Origin: Bacteroidales bacterium
GTDB lineage: Bacteria > Bacteroidota > Bacteroidia > Bacteroidales > JAADJA01
Direction of reading: 5' to 3'
Assembly (NCBI GenBank): GCA_020438105.1
Contig: JAGQVE010000003.1
Location: 1-43,122, forward strand
DNA length: 43,122 nucleotides
Position 1 is the first letter of the stretch. Every line of letters begins with the position of its first letter. Of this stretch, positions 17,928 through 26,393 are shown piece after piece. The position numbers were made by a program, and so were the translations under genes. The notes beneath the pieces are model-generated. The model was not told the origin of the DNA. It was given only the letters and a program-made list of their open reading frames with translations, and searched no databases.

Positions 17928-19391
17928 ATGAAAAAGGTACTATTTACACATTCTTATTTTTACCGGTTTGATAAAAAACAATGGGAAAACAAACAATATT
18001 ATCCTCCACTTGGTACAATTACCGCTGCATCCTATGTTCGTGAAAATGGGTTTGAAACATTGCTCTTTGATACAAATATGGCAGAATCGCCCAATGATAT
18101 TATCCCGATAATTGAAAAAGAAAAGCCGGATTTTTTAGTGATTTATGATGATGGATTCAATTATCTCACAAAAATGTGTTTAACACTGATGCGGGATGCT
18201 GCTTTTGATTTGATTAAAATTGGCCTGGCGAATAATTGCAAGGTAATTGTTTCAAGCTCCGACTCAACAGATCATTACGAAGATTACCTGTCAAAGGGAG
18301 CTAATGTCATTTTACTGGGTGAGGGAGAGCTTTCTCTTTTAGATGTTCTTCGTACAGAGTTTAAAGCGGAGGAGCTAAGGCTCATTAAGGGTATCGTTTA
18401 TGCTGACAATCATCAAATAATCAATACCGGCCGGAGGGACGTGCTCGAAGACCTGGATAGCCTGCCTATGGCTGCATGGGACCTCGTGGATATTGAAAAG
18501 TATAAATCCAATTGGCTGCAAAATCATGGTTACTTTTCACTAAATCTGGCTACAACACGCGGATGTCCCTATTCCTGCAATTGGTGTGCAAAGCCTATAT
18601 ATGGACGAAAATACAATGTACGATCTCCGCAAAATGTAGTGGATGAAATAGCTTATTTGATTTCAAATTTTGGTGTTTCTCATTTTTGGGTCTGTGATGA
18701 TATTTTTGGATTAAAACCCGGATGGGTGCAGGAGTTCAGGGACCTTGTGAAAGCCCGTAATCTCAGCTTTAAATACATGATGCAATCCCGAGTGGATGTT
18801 ATGTTGAAAGCAGACTCCATTGATGCACTGGCTGAATCCGGGCTGGATATTGTTTGGGTAGGAGCCGAATCAGGTTCGCAAAAAATTCTTGATGCCATGG
18901 AAAAAGGCATCACCATTGATCAAATCTACCAGGCAAGAAAAAAATTAAAAGAACACGGCATCAGGGTTGCCTTCTTTTTGCAATTTGGTTATCCGGGTGA
19001 AACCAGTGAAGATATCCGTCAAACCGAAAAAATGCTGTTCGACCTCATGCCTGACGACATGGGAATTTCAGTTTCATATCCTTTACCGGGAACAAAATTT
19101 CATGAAATGGTGAAGGAAGAGCTAAAAGTTAAAGCAAACTGGACCGACTCCGATGAACTTGCCTTAATGTTTCGAAATACTTATCCTCCGGAGTTTTACA
19201 AAGTTCTCCACCGATATATTCATAAAAAATTCAGGAAACGACAGGGATTTACCAAAATTGGCAATTTTTTTAAAAATCCCCTGAAAAACAGGAAAGGCAT
19301 CATTCGTACTTTCCTGGCTACTGTTTATTATATCCCGATCACGATCTATTACAAAAACAAACTCGCAAAAGCTGAGCGTAAGGTACAATAA
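17928..19391 (+). CDS. B12-binding-domain radical SAM protein (first of two)
   Basis: A 487-residue enzyme of the class B/BchE-like radical SAM group. Residues about 1-145 form a Rossmann-like cobalamin-binding-type domain (YYPPLGTITAASYVRENGF, then NVILLGEGELSLLDVL). The radical SAM core begins at TTRGCPYSCNWC, where Cys213, Cys217 and Cys220 bind the [4Fe-4S] cluster. Core motifs follow: WVCDDIF, WVGAESGSQKILDAMEKG and FLQFGYPGETSEDI. The tail (about 420-487) is basic and partly hydrophobic (FLATVYYIPITIYY), suggesting membrane contact. The N-domain lacks a clear DxHxxG cobalamin-ligand motif, which is common in this class. Chemistry may be C-methylation or another radical reaction on a lipid or sugar. 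Its stop overlaps the next start (TAATG). Confidence 0.88.
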   Translation: MKKVLFTHSYFYRFDKKQWENKQYYPPLGTITAASYVRENGFETLLFDTNMAESPNDIIPIIEKEKPDFLVIYDDGFNYLTKMCLTLMRDAAFDLIKIGLANNCKVIVSSSDSTDHYEDYLSKGANVILLGEGELSLLDVLRTEFKAEELRLIKGIVYADNHQIINTGRRDVLEDLDSLPMAAWDLVDIEKYKSNWLQNHGYFSLNLATTRGCPYSCNWCAKPIYGRKYNVRSPQNVVDEIAYLISNFGVSHFWVCDDIFGLKPGWVQEFRDLVKARNLSFKYMMQSRVDVMLKADSIDALAESGLDIVWVGAESGSQKILDAMEKGITIDQIYQARKKLKEHGIRVAFFLQFGYPGETSEDIRQTEKMLFDLMPDDMGISVSYPLPGTKFHEMVKEELKVKANWTDSDELALMFRNTYPPEFYKVLHRYIHKKFRKRQGFTKIGNFFKNPLKNRKGIIRTFLATVYYIPITIYYKNKLAKAERKVQ

Positions 19392-20185
19392 TGAAATTTG
19401 ACAGGGCTGCCCAAACATATGATGCAGATTTTACGAATACGCCCATTGGCCGGCTTCAACGAAACCTGGTTTTAAGTTATGTAGATGCAGTTTTGGATAA
19501 GGCTCCAGACTTAAAAATCCTGGAATTAAATGCCGGAACTGGTGAGGATGCCATTCACTTTGCCGCGAAGGGATGTTCTGTTTCCGCTACTGATATATCA
19601 GCTAAAATGCTGGATAATGCAGAAACCAAAGCAGAAGATTTTGGCCTTTCAGGATTGATTCAAATTATCCGTTGTGATATGCGTGAAATTGCAAATCAGG
19701 ATTTGCAAATGGAATATGATATTGTTTTTTCAAATTTTGGCGGATTAAATTGTTTAAGTCCTTCGGAAATTGAAAAGCTCAGTGAAGATGTTCTCTTTCT
19801 TTTAAAACCGGGAGGTAGGTTTATTGCGGTGGTTATGCCTCAATATTGTTTTTGGGAGAGTTTGTATTTTTTGCTAAAAGGTAAATCCAGGCAGGTTTTT
19901 CGGCGCAATACCAATGAAAGTATACCTGTTCGTGTGGAAGGAGAAACGGTTAAAACCTGGTATTATAGTCCTGCCCGGTTTTACAGGCTCATGAAAAAGA
20001 ATTTTAGAAAAGTAAAATTGCAACCGATCGGGTTTTTTATTCCGCCTTCGTACCTGGGACCTGCATTTGACAAAAAAAGAGACTTGCTTAAATTTTTAGG
20101 CAAGTTGGACCGGGTAATTCGGGTAATTCCCTTTTTGGCAAGCTATTCCGACCATTTTTTAATTGATTTGGAGAGGGTTAATTAA
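19391..20185 (+). CDS. Class I SAM-dependent methyltransferase (first of two)
   Basis: A 264-residue methyltransferase. The SAM-binding motif I is ILELNAGTGEDAIHFA (residues about 43-58), motif II is VSATDISAKML, and the post-I acidic region is IIRCDMREI. VFSNFGGLNCL follows at the motif IV position, and VLFLLKPGGRFIAVV is the typical strand after it. The start ATG overlaps the previous stop by one base, so translation is coupled. The substrate is unknown. Its position between two radical SAM enzymes suggests action on the same intermediate. Confidence 0.88.
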   Translation: MKFDRAAQTYDADFTNTPIGRLQRNLVLSYVDAVLDKAPDLKILELNAGTGEDAIHFAAKGCSVSATDISAKMLDNAETKAEDFGLSGLIQIIRCDMREIANQDLQMEYDIVFSNFGGLNCLSPSEIEKLSEDVLFLLKPGGRFIAVVMPQYCFWESLYFLLKGKSRQVFRRNTNESIPVRVEGETVKTWYYSPARFYRLMKKNFRKVKLQPIGFFIPPSYLGPAFDKKRDLLKFLGKLDRVIRVIPFLASYSDHFLIDLERVN

Positions 20186-20186
20186 G

Positions 20187-21566
20187 ATGAAAGTTCTGCT
20201 AACACATGGTTTTTTTCTTGAAGATGATCCCATCGAAAAAGCAGTTATGCGACCTTATGCCCCGCTTGGTTTACTTTATATTTCAGCTTATCTGGATCAA
20301 AATACAAAGGAGCATGAGGTTTTTGATTCCACTTTTCAATCATTTCTGGAATTAAAAAATAAACTTCAAAATTTCATTCCGGATATTTTGGGCATTTATG
20401 CCAATTTTTTAACCCGGAAAAATATTATTCAGATTGTAAATTATATCCGTGGAACCGAAAAGTTGAGACACATGGTAATAGCCCTGGGTGGCCCGGATGT
20501 GCGTTTTCATACCGAAGATTACCTTCATAAAGGGATTGATTTTATCATTGTTGGCGAAGGGGAGGAGACATTCCTGGAACTTGTTAAGGCCATTGAAATG
20601 CAACAAGAAGTATCGGGCATTAAAGGTTTAATTTACAAAAATGATGAGGGTGAATTGATTCAAAATCCTGAACGAACACATATTCGTGAATTAGATGGAC
20701 TGCCATTTCCAAATCGGCATAAAATCAATATTCAAAAATATCTTGAAGTTTGGAAAAACCACCATGGTTACAGTTCGGTGACTGTGAATACCCAGCGGGG
20801 TTGCCCTTTTACCTGTAATTGGTGTAGTCATGCTGTTTTTGGAGATACCTACCGGCGGCGGTCGCCCGAATCAGTGGTGAATGAACTTGAGTTGATCAAA
20901 CGCGATTATAATCCCGATTCCATTTGGTTTGTGGATGATGTGTTTACCATGAGTGAACGCTGGATCGATCATTTTGCCGAAGAGCTTCAGAAGAGGAATT
21001 TGAAAATTAGCTATGAATGCATCAGCAGGGCTGATAAGCTCAATGAAGAGATCATTATTAAACTTCGTGATTCCGGTTGTAAAACGCTTTGGATAGGAGC
21101 AGAAAGTGGCTCACAAAAGGTGATCGATTTGATGGACAGGCGCGTGGATGTGCTGCGGGTGAGAGGAATGATCAGGCTTGCCAAAAAGCATGGCATAGAA
21201 GCCGGAACTTTCATTATGCTGGGTTATCCGGGCGAAACGATCCGCGACATTCGGGAAACGATCACTCACTTGAAAGAAAGCTTACCCGATACTTTCACCA
21301 TTAATTTGGCTTATCCAATTAAAGGAACTCGTTTGTATGATGAAGTTGCAAACCAAATTACCACCCATGTTAACTGGTCAGAAACTCCCGACCGGGACAT
21401 CGATTTTAAGCGAACCTATAAAAGGGCATTTTATGATTTTGCGATTCGAAAAGTGTATAACGAGGTTTATGCCCACCGAAGCTTGAAACAGAAACAATAT
21501 GCCAGTTTTTTTATACATAAAATCAAGGGCCTCCTTGCCGGAACTTTAATGTTTTTGAGCCGATGA
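20187..21566 (+). CDS. B12-binding-domain radical SAM protein (second of two)
   Basis: A 459-residue paralogue-like enzyme. The ATG at 20187 is chosen because MKVLLTHGFF aligns with the start of the first radical SAM protein and begins one base after the upstream stop; the longer frame uses a TTG inside the methyltransferase gene. The cobalamin-type N-domain has YAPLGLLYISAYLDQNTKEHEVFD and FIIVGEGEETFLELV. The radical SAM motif is TQRGCPFTCNWC, with Cys206, Cys210 and Cys213. Core strands are WFVDDVF, WIGAESGSQKVIDLMDR and FIMLGYPGETIRDI. It is clearly similar to the first copy along its whole length (shared AESGSQK and GYPGET) but diverged, which implies two distinct steps. The stop overlaps the next gene by four bases (ATGA). 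Confidence 0.9.
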   Translation: MKVLLTHGFFLEDDPIEKAVMRPYAPLGLLYISAYLDQNTKEHEVFDSTFQSFLELKNKLQNFIPDILGIYANFLTRKNIIQIVNYIRGTEKLRHMVIALGGPDVRFHTEDYLHKGIDFIIVGEGEETFLELVKAIEMQQEVSGIKGLIYKNDEGELIQNPERTHIRELDGLPFPNRHKINIQKYLEVWKNHHGYSSVTVNTQRGCPFTCNWCSHAVFGDTYRRRSPESVVNELELIKRDYNPDSIWFVDDVFTMSERWIDHFAEELQKRNLKISYECISRADKLNEEIIIKLRDSGCKTLWIGAESGSQKVIDLMDRRVDVLRVRGMIRLAKKHGIEAGTFIMLGYPGETIRDIRETITHLKESLPDTFTINLAYPIKGTRLYDEVANQITTHVNWSETPDRDIDFKRTYKRAFYDFAIRKVYNEVYAHRSLKQKQYASFFIHKIKGLLAGTLMFLSR

Positions 21567-22369
21567 ATAATTCCAAAGATCATATTGACATTTCGGCTTT
21601 TCCTGATAATTTGCAGGTGGAGAAAGGTGTTTTAAAAGGCCGGGTTGGGATGGATTTTAAAAACTTTGAAGCAAATTATCTTGCGGTCCGCGACAAGGAA
21701 CATAGATTTTTGGCCGATGAGCAGGTTGCGGAATTACCTGATTTAAAAAACCATGTTCACAGCAAGGAGTGGCAACTGCGGACAAGATCCGCTAAACGCG
21801 TGATCTCTTACTTTAAACATTCCGGCCACGGAAACCTGCTGGATTTAGGCTGCGGCAATGGCTGGTTCTGTCATAAACTTGCTTCAGAATGCGAGGTTTC
21901 GGTGATTGGAATGGATGTGAACCTGACCGAACTGGAACAAGCCGCCAGGGTTTTTAAGCTTGCGCGATTGAAGTTTGTTTATGCTGATATTTTTATGGAG
22001 CAACTTCCCTTATCTTTTTTTGATTTCATAACTTTAAATGCCGTAGTCCAGTATTTTCCTGATCTCTCAAAACTGATTGACCGACTATTTAATTTATTAA
22101 AACCTGATGGTGAGCTTCATTTCATCGATTCTCCGTTTTATGATCAGGGTGACCTGCAACATGCGAAGCAACGAACATTTGAATATTATAACAGCCTTGG
22201 CTTTCCGCAGATGGCAGAAAGTTATTATCATCACTCGTGGCAGGAATTGAAGGAGTTTTCTTTCGAGGTTTTGTACCGCCCGGATAAAAGCAAGTTTCAC
22301 AAACTTTTGAATAAAAAGGATATTCCATTTCCATGGATAAAATTGGTAAAACCCAATGGCAAAGCATAA
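21563..22369 (+). CDS. Class I SAM-dependent methyltransferase (second of two)
   Basis: A 268-residue methyltransferase. Motif I is NLLDLGCGNGWFCHKLA (residues about 91-107), followed by VIGMDVNLTELEQA. ITLNAVVQYFPDLSKLI occupies the motif IV region, and LLKPDGELHFIDSPFYD the strand after it. It has a longer N-terminal lead (about 70 residues, including HSKEWQLRTRSAKRV) than the first methyltransferase and little direct similarity to it, so the pair did not arise from a recent duplication. Translation is coupled to the radical SAM gene upstream by an ATGA overlap, and its end overlaps the start of the membrane protein by 14 bases. Confidence 0.9.
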   Translation: MNNSKDHIDISAFPDNLQVEKGVLKGRVGMDFKNFEANYLAVRDKEHRFLADEQVAELPDLKNHVHSKEWQLRTRSAKRVISYFKHSGHGNLLDLGCGNGWFCHKLASECEVSVIGMDVNLTELEQAARVFKLARLKFVYADIFMEQLPLSFFDFITLNAVVQYFPDLSKLIDRLFNLLKPDGELHFIDSPFYDQGDLQHAKQRTFEYYNSLGFPQMAESYYHHSWQELKEFSFEVLYRPDKSKFHKLLNKKDIPFPWIKLVKPNGKA

Positions 22370-24245
22370 AAAAAATAAAGACCAAAACGAAAAAGCGAAT
22401 AAGGCAAGATCACCAGTTTTGCATCTGTTTTTTGTGGTTTTTTTTCTGGTATTTGTCCCGGTCATTTATTCCAAAACTACCATTGAGCCTGCGGTTTATC
22501 CAAGGTTTTTGGCAATTGCAGTTGGATTACTGATTTTATTTCTTGCATTACTATTTCAAAAACGTGGAATCCCAAGCGGTTTCTTTAAGAAAGCGCCGGT
22601 TCTTTTCTCAGGGCTTTTTATTGTGATAACAGGAGTGTCTCTTTTTTTTGCGATTAATCCGGTAGAAGGACTTGCCGATTTGCTTAAATGGATCCTGGTA
22701 TTTCTGATAATGAGTGCTGTTTATTTACTATCAAAGCAAAGTCAGGGCTTCATAAAGTTGATTGTTAAAGGAATTATTGTTAGCACTTTATTGGCTGTAT
22801 TAATAGGTCTTTACCAGTTTTTTACGGAGGCTTTCCAAAATGATGACCCAAATGCCCTTTATGAGGTCAGCGGATTGATGGGGCATAAAAATCAGTTTTC
22901 CATATCGCTGTTCCTGATGTTGCCTTTTCTTGCTTTTGGAGCTTTAAGTTTTAAAGATTTTTGGAAAAAGGCAGCCTACTTAGGATTTATCGGGGCTGTT
23001 TTACTTATTGCAATGCTTCAAACCCGGGCCGTGTGGATAGCCCTGATGCTTAGCGGTATTTTATCAGGAACCGGCTGGCTTTTACTGAAAAGTAAAAAGA
23101 GTGACCATAAATTATTCGGAAAGGTTCCGGCTAAATTGGTCATAACAGTTTTTGGGATTATTTTTATTGCCGGAGCTGCAAGTTTTATCTTTTCCGGTAA
23201 AAGCCCGGCTAAACGAATTGCTTCCATTTTTGATTCCCAAAACACCAGCAACGAATGGCGGATCGAGATGTGGATTGCTACCGTCGACCTTATCAAAGAC
23301 CATCCTGTAACTGGAGTAGGTGCCGGTAACTGGAAGATTGCTGTTTATCCTTATTATGGGAGATTCCAACCTTCGGTTTACCGCCACTGGCGAAATACAC
23401 ACAATGATTTTTTGCAGATTTCTGCCGAAAAAGGATTGGGCGGCCTTGTGCTTTATTTGTTTTTTTACGGCTCCATGATCTTTTATGGAATCCGGATTTA
23501 CCGAAAATCACCGGAGTACGAACCACGATTGTTCATTTTGTTTTTAACCGCTATGATTGCGGGGTTTTTAGTGATTTCTTTCTTTTCTTTCCCGACCGAA
23601 CGTATGAACCACCTGATGTACCTGGGATTGGTTGCCGGATTGATGCTTTCAGTTGATGATCAAAATTTTAATTCTGACAAACAGGAAACAGACATTGGTA
23701 GTTATTCTTTAAATATTCCGGTCACCCTGGTTTTATTATTTGCAATTTATTTTGGATACAATACAATTCAAAGTGAGATTTATATTTCCCGGGCCCAAAA
23801 GTTAAAAGACAGCCCTGTCAAAAAGGAGTTCGCCCGGATGGCGAAGCTTGGAAACCGGCCGCTTGTGCCTTTCGAACCTCGTTATTCTTTCCCGGTGATC
23901 AATTATTCCGGCCTGGCTGATTATGTTTATGATCATAACAATGAAAAAGCACTCGAAAGTTTTAAAGAGGCTTACCGGCAGCATCCGTCAAATTTTGCGG
24001 TGATCAACAATGTGGGCTCGGTTTATGGAGAAATGGGCCGTTATGATTCGTCTATTGCTTATTATCAAAAAACCCTCGATATTTTTAACCATTACGATCA
24101 GGGACTTTTGAATATGGCCAAAGCCTGGTACCTGAAAAAGGATTACCGCAAAGCTTATTATTATATTTTATGTTGTGATCCGAAAAGCAAGGTTGAAGAT
24201 ATTGCTGCATTTCGCAGCGAGGTGGAGAAAAAACTCAATCAGTGA
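22356..24245 (+). CDS. O-antigen ligase/polymerase-like membrane protein with C-terminal TPRs
   Basis: A 629-residue inner-membrane protein of the Wzy_C (O-antigen ligase/RfaL) superfamily. The N-terminus is short and basic, then about 11 transmembrane helices cover 22-470. The large periplasmic loop carries the family region (EWRIEMWIATVDLIKDHPVTGVGAGNW, then RHWRNTHNDFLQISAEKGLGG), with the conserved HND. The last about 130 residues hold TPR-like repeats (NFAVINNVGSVYGEMGRYDSSIAYYQKTL). Known members transfer or polymerise undecaprenyl-linked glycans, and some attach glycans to proteins. In this operon it may act on the product of the radical SAM and methyltransferase enzymes; that is inference. 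It ends with a 7-base convergent overlap with the lipoprotein gene. Confidence 0.85.
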   Translation: MAKHKKNKDQNEKANKARSPVLHLFFVVFFLVFVPVIYSKTTIEPAVYPRFLAIAVGLLILFLALLFQKRGIPSGFFKKAPVLFSGLFIVITGVSLFFAINPVEGLADLLKWILVFLIMSAVYLLSKQSQGFIKLIVKGIIVSTLLAVLIGLYQFFTEAFQNDDPNALYEVSGLMGHKNQFSISLFLMLPFLAFGALSFKDFWKKAAYLGFIGAVLLIAMLQTRAVWIALMLSGILSGTGWLLLKSKKSDHKLFGKVPAKLVITVFGIIFIAGAASFIFSGKSPAKRIASIFDSQNTSNEWRIEMWIATVDLIKDHPVTGVGAGNWKIAVYPYYGRFQPSVYRHWRNTHNDFLQISAEKGLGGLVLYLFFYGSMIFYGIRIYRKSPEYEPRLFILFLTAMIAGFLVISFFSFPTERMNHLMYLGLVAGLMLSVDDQNFNSDKQETDIGSYSLNIPVTLVLLFAIYFGYNTIQSEIYISRAQKLKDSPVKKEFARMAKLGNRPLVPFEPRYSFPVINYSGLADYVYDHNNEKALESFKEAYRQHPSNFAVINNVGSVYGEMGRYDSSIAYYQKTLDIFNHYDQGLLNMAKAWYLKKDYRKAYYYILCCDPKSKVEDIAAFRSEVEKKLNQ

Positions 24246-24751
24246 AGTTCGAGGCATTCCGAAAGTTTTTCCCGGTATTTTTCATCAATAACCAAAATTG
24301 CTCCCGAATTAGTTGCTTGTTTAACGGCTTGTATCACCGGCTGGCATTCATTTCCTGAGAGATTATACATGTTATTGGAAAAGATCCATATAAAGCGCGC
24401 TTGCTCAAGCGCAACAATTACATTGTGGTTTGGTGTTTCGCCTGAGTTTATATCAAAACTATGAACTGCATTGATATCCTGCAACTGAAATTGGTAGGTG
24501 AGTTTTTTAAGTTCATCGGAGTTAACCGATTGGTCCACGTTTAACAATAAGCCATATCCCTTTTTCCTTACACCCGATTTGTAAATGATCTGATGAATGG
24601 CGGTATCCGGATTTGAATTATAATTAATGCTGAGTATTTTATGATCTTCGTTAAAATTTATAGAGCTGAGGTATATACTTGCATCATCGCGCAGACAGGA
24701 AGCAAAGGTTATAATTGTAAAGCTGATGGCGAGAAAATATTTTATTTTCAT
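24239..24751 (-). CDS. Small lipoprotein, possibly a degenerate S51/cyanophycinase-like domain
   Basis: A 170-residue predicted lipoprotein. MKIKYFLAISFTIITFASC ends in a near-consensus lipobox with Cys19. The C-terminal half (VALEQARFIWIFSNNMYNLSG, then IQAVKQATNSGAILVIDEKYR) recalls the cyanophycinase/S51 pattern, in which a strand reading 'AxxIxFxGGDQ' is followed by a helix and GAxxxGTSAG. However, neither the GGDQ turn nor the nucleophile motif GTSAG is present here, so any catalysis by that fold is unlikely. This relation is a weak visual match. It is last in the leftward glucosaminidase-deaminase group, 23 bases from the deaminase, and overlaps the O-antigen-ligase-like gene end by 7 bases. 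Confidence 0.65.
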   Translation of the reverse strand: MKIKYFLAISFTIITFASCLRDDASIYLSSINFNEDHKILSINYNSNPDTAIHQIIYKSGVRKKGYGLLLNVDQSVNSDELKKLTYQFQLQDINAVHSFDINSGETPNHNVIVALEQARFIWIFSNNMYNLSGNECQPVIQAVKQATNSGAILVIDEKYREKLSECLELH

Positions 24752-24774
24752 ATTAATAGTAATGTTATGGTCAG

Positions 24775-25329
24775 TTATCGTCTTCCCGGATAATCAGGAT
24801 GCAACAGAAACAGGGAGTCCTGAAGCTGTTCGTCACCTGTATGTCGTTTATTAAGTTCATACCCAAATTCCTTCACACCCACCTTCAGCCAGTGCCCCAG
24901 TGATTTGCTTTTGATATATCTTATCTTGTGAATATTGTAATGGTTCAATGTTCCTTTGCACATTTCGCAGGGTTCAAAAGTGGTGTATAACACAAGATCC
25001 TTTCGGTTTAACTGATTGAACCTGTCGATACCCATTTTACGCACGGCATCATTCAATGCATTGATCTCAGCATGACCGGCCACATTTGAATCTCTTCTAA
25101 CAGTATTGAATCCCCTTCCAATAATTTCTCCTTCAAAAACAAGTAAGGCCCCAACAGGCACATCCCTCGTTTGAAGTGCTTCTCCTCCAAGCATTGCCAA
25201 TTCGTGCCTGAGGTTTTCGTCCAGTTCTTTCGAACCCAAAATATCATGAATCTGTGTTTGGAAAATCACTGCGAGGGTGAAAAACAACAACAAGAGAAAA
25301 ATAACCAGGATAAATCGGTTTTTAAACAC
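24775..25329 (-). CDS. Membrane-anchored cytidine/guanine deaminase-like protein
   Basis: A 184-residue protein of the zinc-dependent CDA/TadA superfamily. The zinc site is complete: His86 and catalytic Glu88 in GHAEINALNDAV, and Cys121 and Cys124 in TTFEPCEMCKGTL. VPVGALLVFEGEIIGRGFNTV is the family N-core. Unusually, a hydrophobic helix (about 6-23, FILVIFLLLLFFTLAVIF) precedes the domain, so the enzyme should be tethered to the membrane, probably with the catalytic domain outside the cytoplasm. Ordinary TadA and GuaD proteins are cytosolic. The real substrate (nucleoside, base or other) is unknown. It starts 6 bases downstream of the glucosaminidase stop, in the same operon. Confidence 0.85.
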   Translation of the reverse strand: MFKNRFILVIFLLLLFFTLAVIFQTQIHDILGSKELDENLRHELAMLGGEALQTRDVPVGALLVFEGEIIGRGFNTVRRDSNVAGHAEINALNDAVRKMGIDRFNQLNRKDLVLYTTFEPCEMCKGTLNHYNIHKIRYIKSKSLGHWLKVGVKEFGYELNKRHTGDEQLQDSLFLLHPDYPGRR

Positions 25330-25335
25330 GGATTT

Positions 25336-26295
25336 TTATTTTTTTAGTTTGATTCGTTGTCCCGGGAATAGTTCGGCATCTTTGTCGAGTGTGTTATATT
25401 TACACAAACGATTAAGCTTTACAGCATACCGTTGGCTGATGGAATAAAGATCTTCACCAGGCTTCACTACATGGTATTCCTCTTTGGCATTATTACGCTT
25501 GCGTTCAAGGTACAACACCTGCCCCTCATCAATTTTGTCTTTCTTTTTCATGTTATTGTACCGGTAAACCTGCCAGGTATAAATATTAAAGTCATCAGCG
25601 ATTTTATAAAAGGTATCGCCGTTCCGGGCATAAATGAATTTTACACCATTATTTTCATAAACCTGCCGGTTATTGGCACTCACGGTAACCGGCTGAAAAT
25701 CTTCTTTCGCATTGATATCCTCATTAGGCTGAGGGAGTGGTTTGGGCCTGTTTAAGCTATAAGCATCTTTTTGATATAACTTGTCAAATTCATAAAGCCT
25801 GAATTCCTCGATTATATCAATGAGTAATTGAGGATATTTGGGATTGGTGGCGTATCCGGCGCGTTTCAGCCCTTTGGCCCAGCCTTTATAATCGGTAATT
25901 TCAAGATCGAACAGGAAACTATAGCGATCACGGGTCGAAAGAAAAATGGAATGGTCTTTAAATGATTCTTCGGGATCTCTGTAAACCCTGAAACACTCAT
26001 CCCTGGCATCATCATCCATGTGATAGGTTTTTCCGTTCCAACCTTTATGGCATTTTATGCCAAAGTGATTATTGGCTTTTTTGGCAAGTGTGCTATTGCC
26101 ATAGGCCGATTCAAGAATGCCCTGGGCTAGCGTTATACTGGCAGGAATATGGTATAGGTTCATTTCCTGAACAGCGATCTCCCTATACATTTCAATGTAC
26201 TCTTCCTTGGTTATTTTGCTACTGGGATTCTGTGCCTCAGCCGTGAAAAATATAACCGTGACGATCAAGAATATGAAAGCTGATTTTACCTGCAT
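25336..26295 (-). CDS. Secreted N-acetylglucosaminidase with two LysM domains
   Basis: Peptidoglycan hydrolase of 319 residues that probably cleaves the glycan strand (GH73-type). The signal peptide is MQVKSAFIFLIVTVIFFTAEA. The glucosaminidase domain (about 28-170) holds the catalytic Glu62 in ASITLAQGILESAYGNS, then ANNHFGIKCHKGW and the DARDECFRVY segment. After a Pro-rich linker come two LysM peptidoglycan-binding modules (about 212-262 and 272-319), the second reading EYHVVKPGEDLYSISQRY. Roles include cell separation and wall remodelling. It is the first gene of a three-gene leftward group with the deaminase and the small lipoprotein. Confidence 0.93.
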   Translation of the reverse strand: MQVKSAFIFLIVTVIFFTAEAQNPSSKITKEEYIEMYREIAVQEMNLYHIPASITLAQGILESAYGNSTLAKKANNHFGIKCHKGWNGKTYHMDDDARDECFRVYRDPEESFKDHSIFLSTRDRYSFLFDLEITDYKGWAKGLKRAGYATNPKYPQLLIDIIEEFRLYEFDKLYQKDAYSLNRPKPLPQPNEDINAKEDFQPVTVSANNRQVYENNGVKFIYARNGDTFYKIADDFNIYTWQVYRYNNMKKKDKIDEGQVLYLERKRNNAKEEYHVVKPGEDLYSISQRYAVKLNRLCKYNTLDKDAELFPGQRIKLKK

Positions 26296-26393
26296 AAAAG
26301 TCGAATTCGAACGTATTGCAAAGTTCTGCTATTGTTATTGTTTTAAAGTTGAATCAGGAAGTTTTTATTCACACGGTAATGTTAATTTGGATT

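Noticed and set aside
22097..22465. Leftward frames of 87-122 codons opposite the second methyltransferase and the start of the membrane protein
   Set aside because: Both strands of a coding overlap give chance open frames; the conserved methyltransferase and Wzy_C motifs are on the plus strand.
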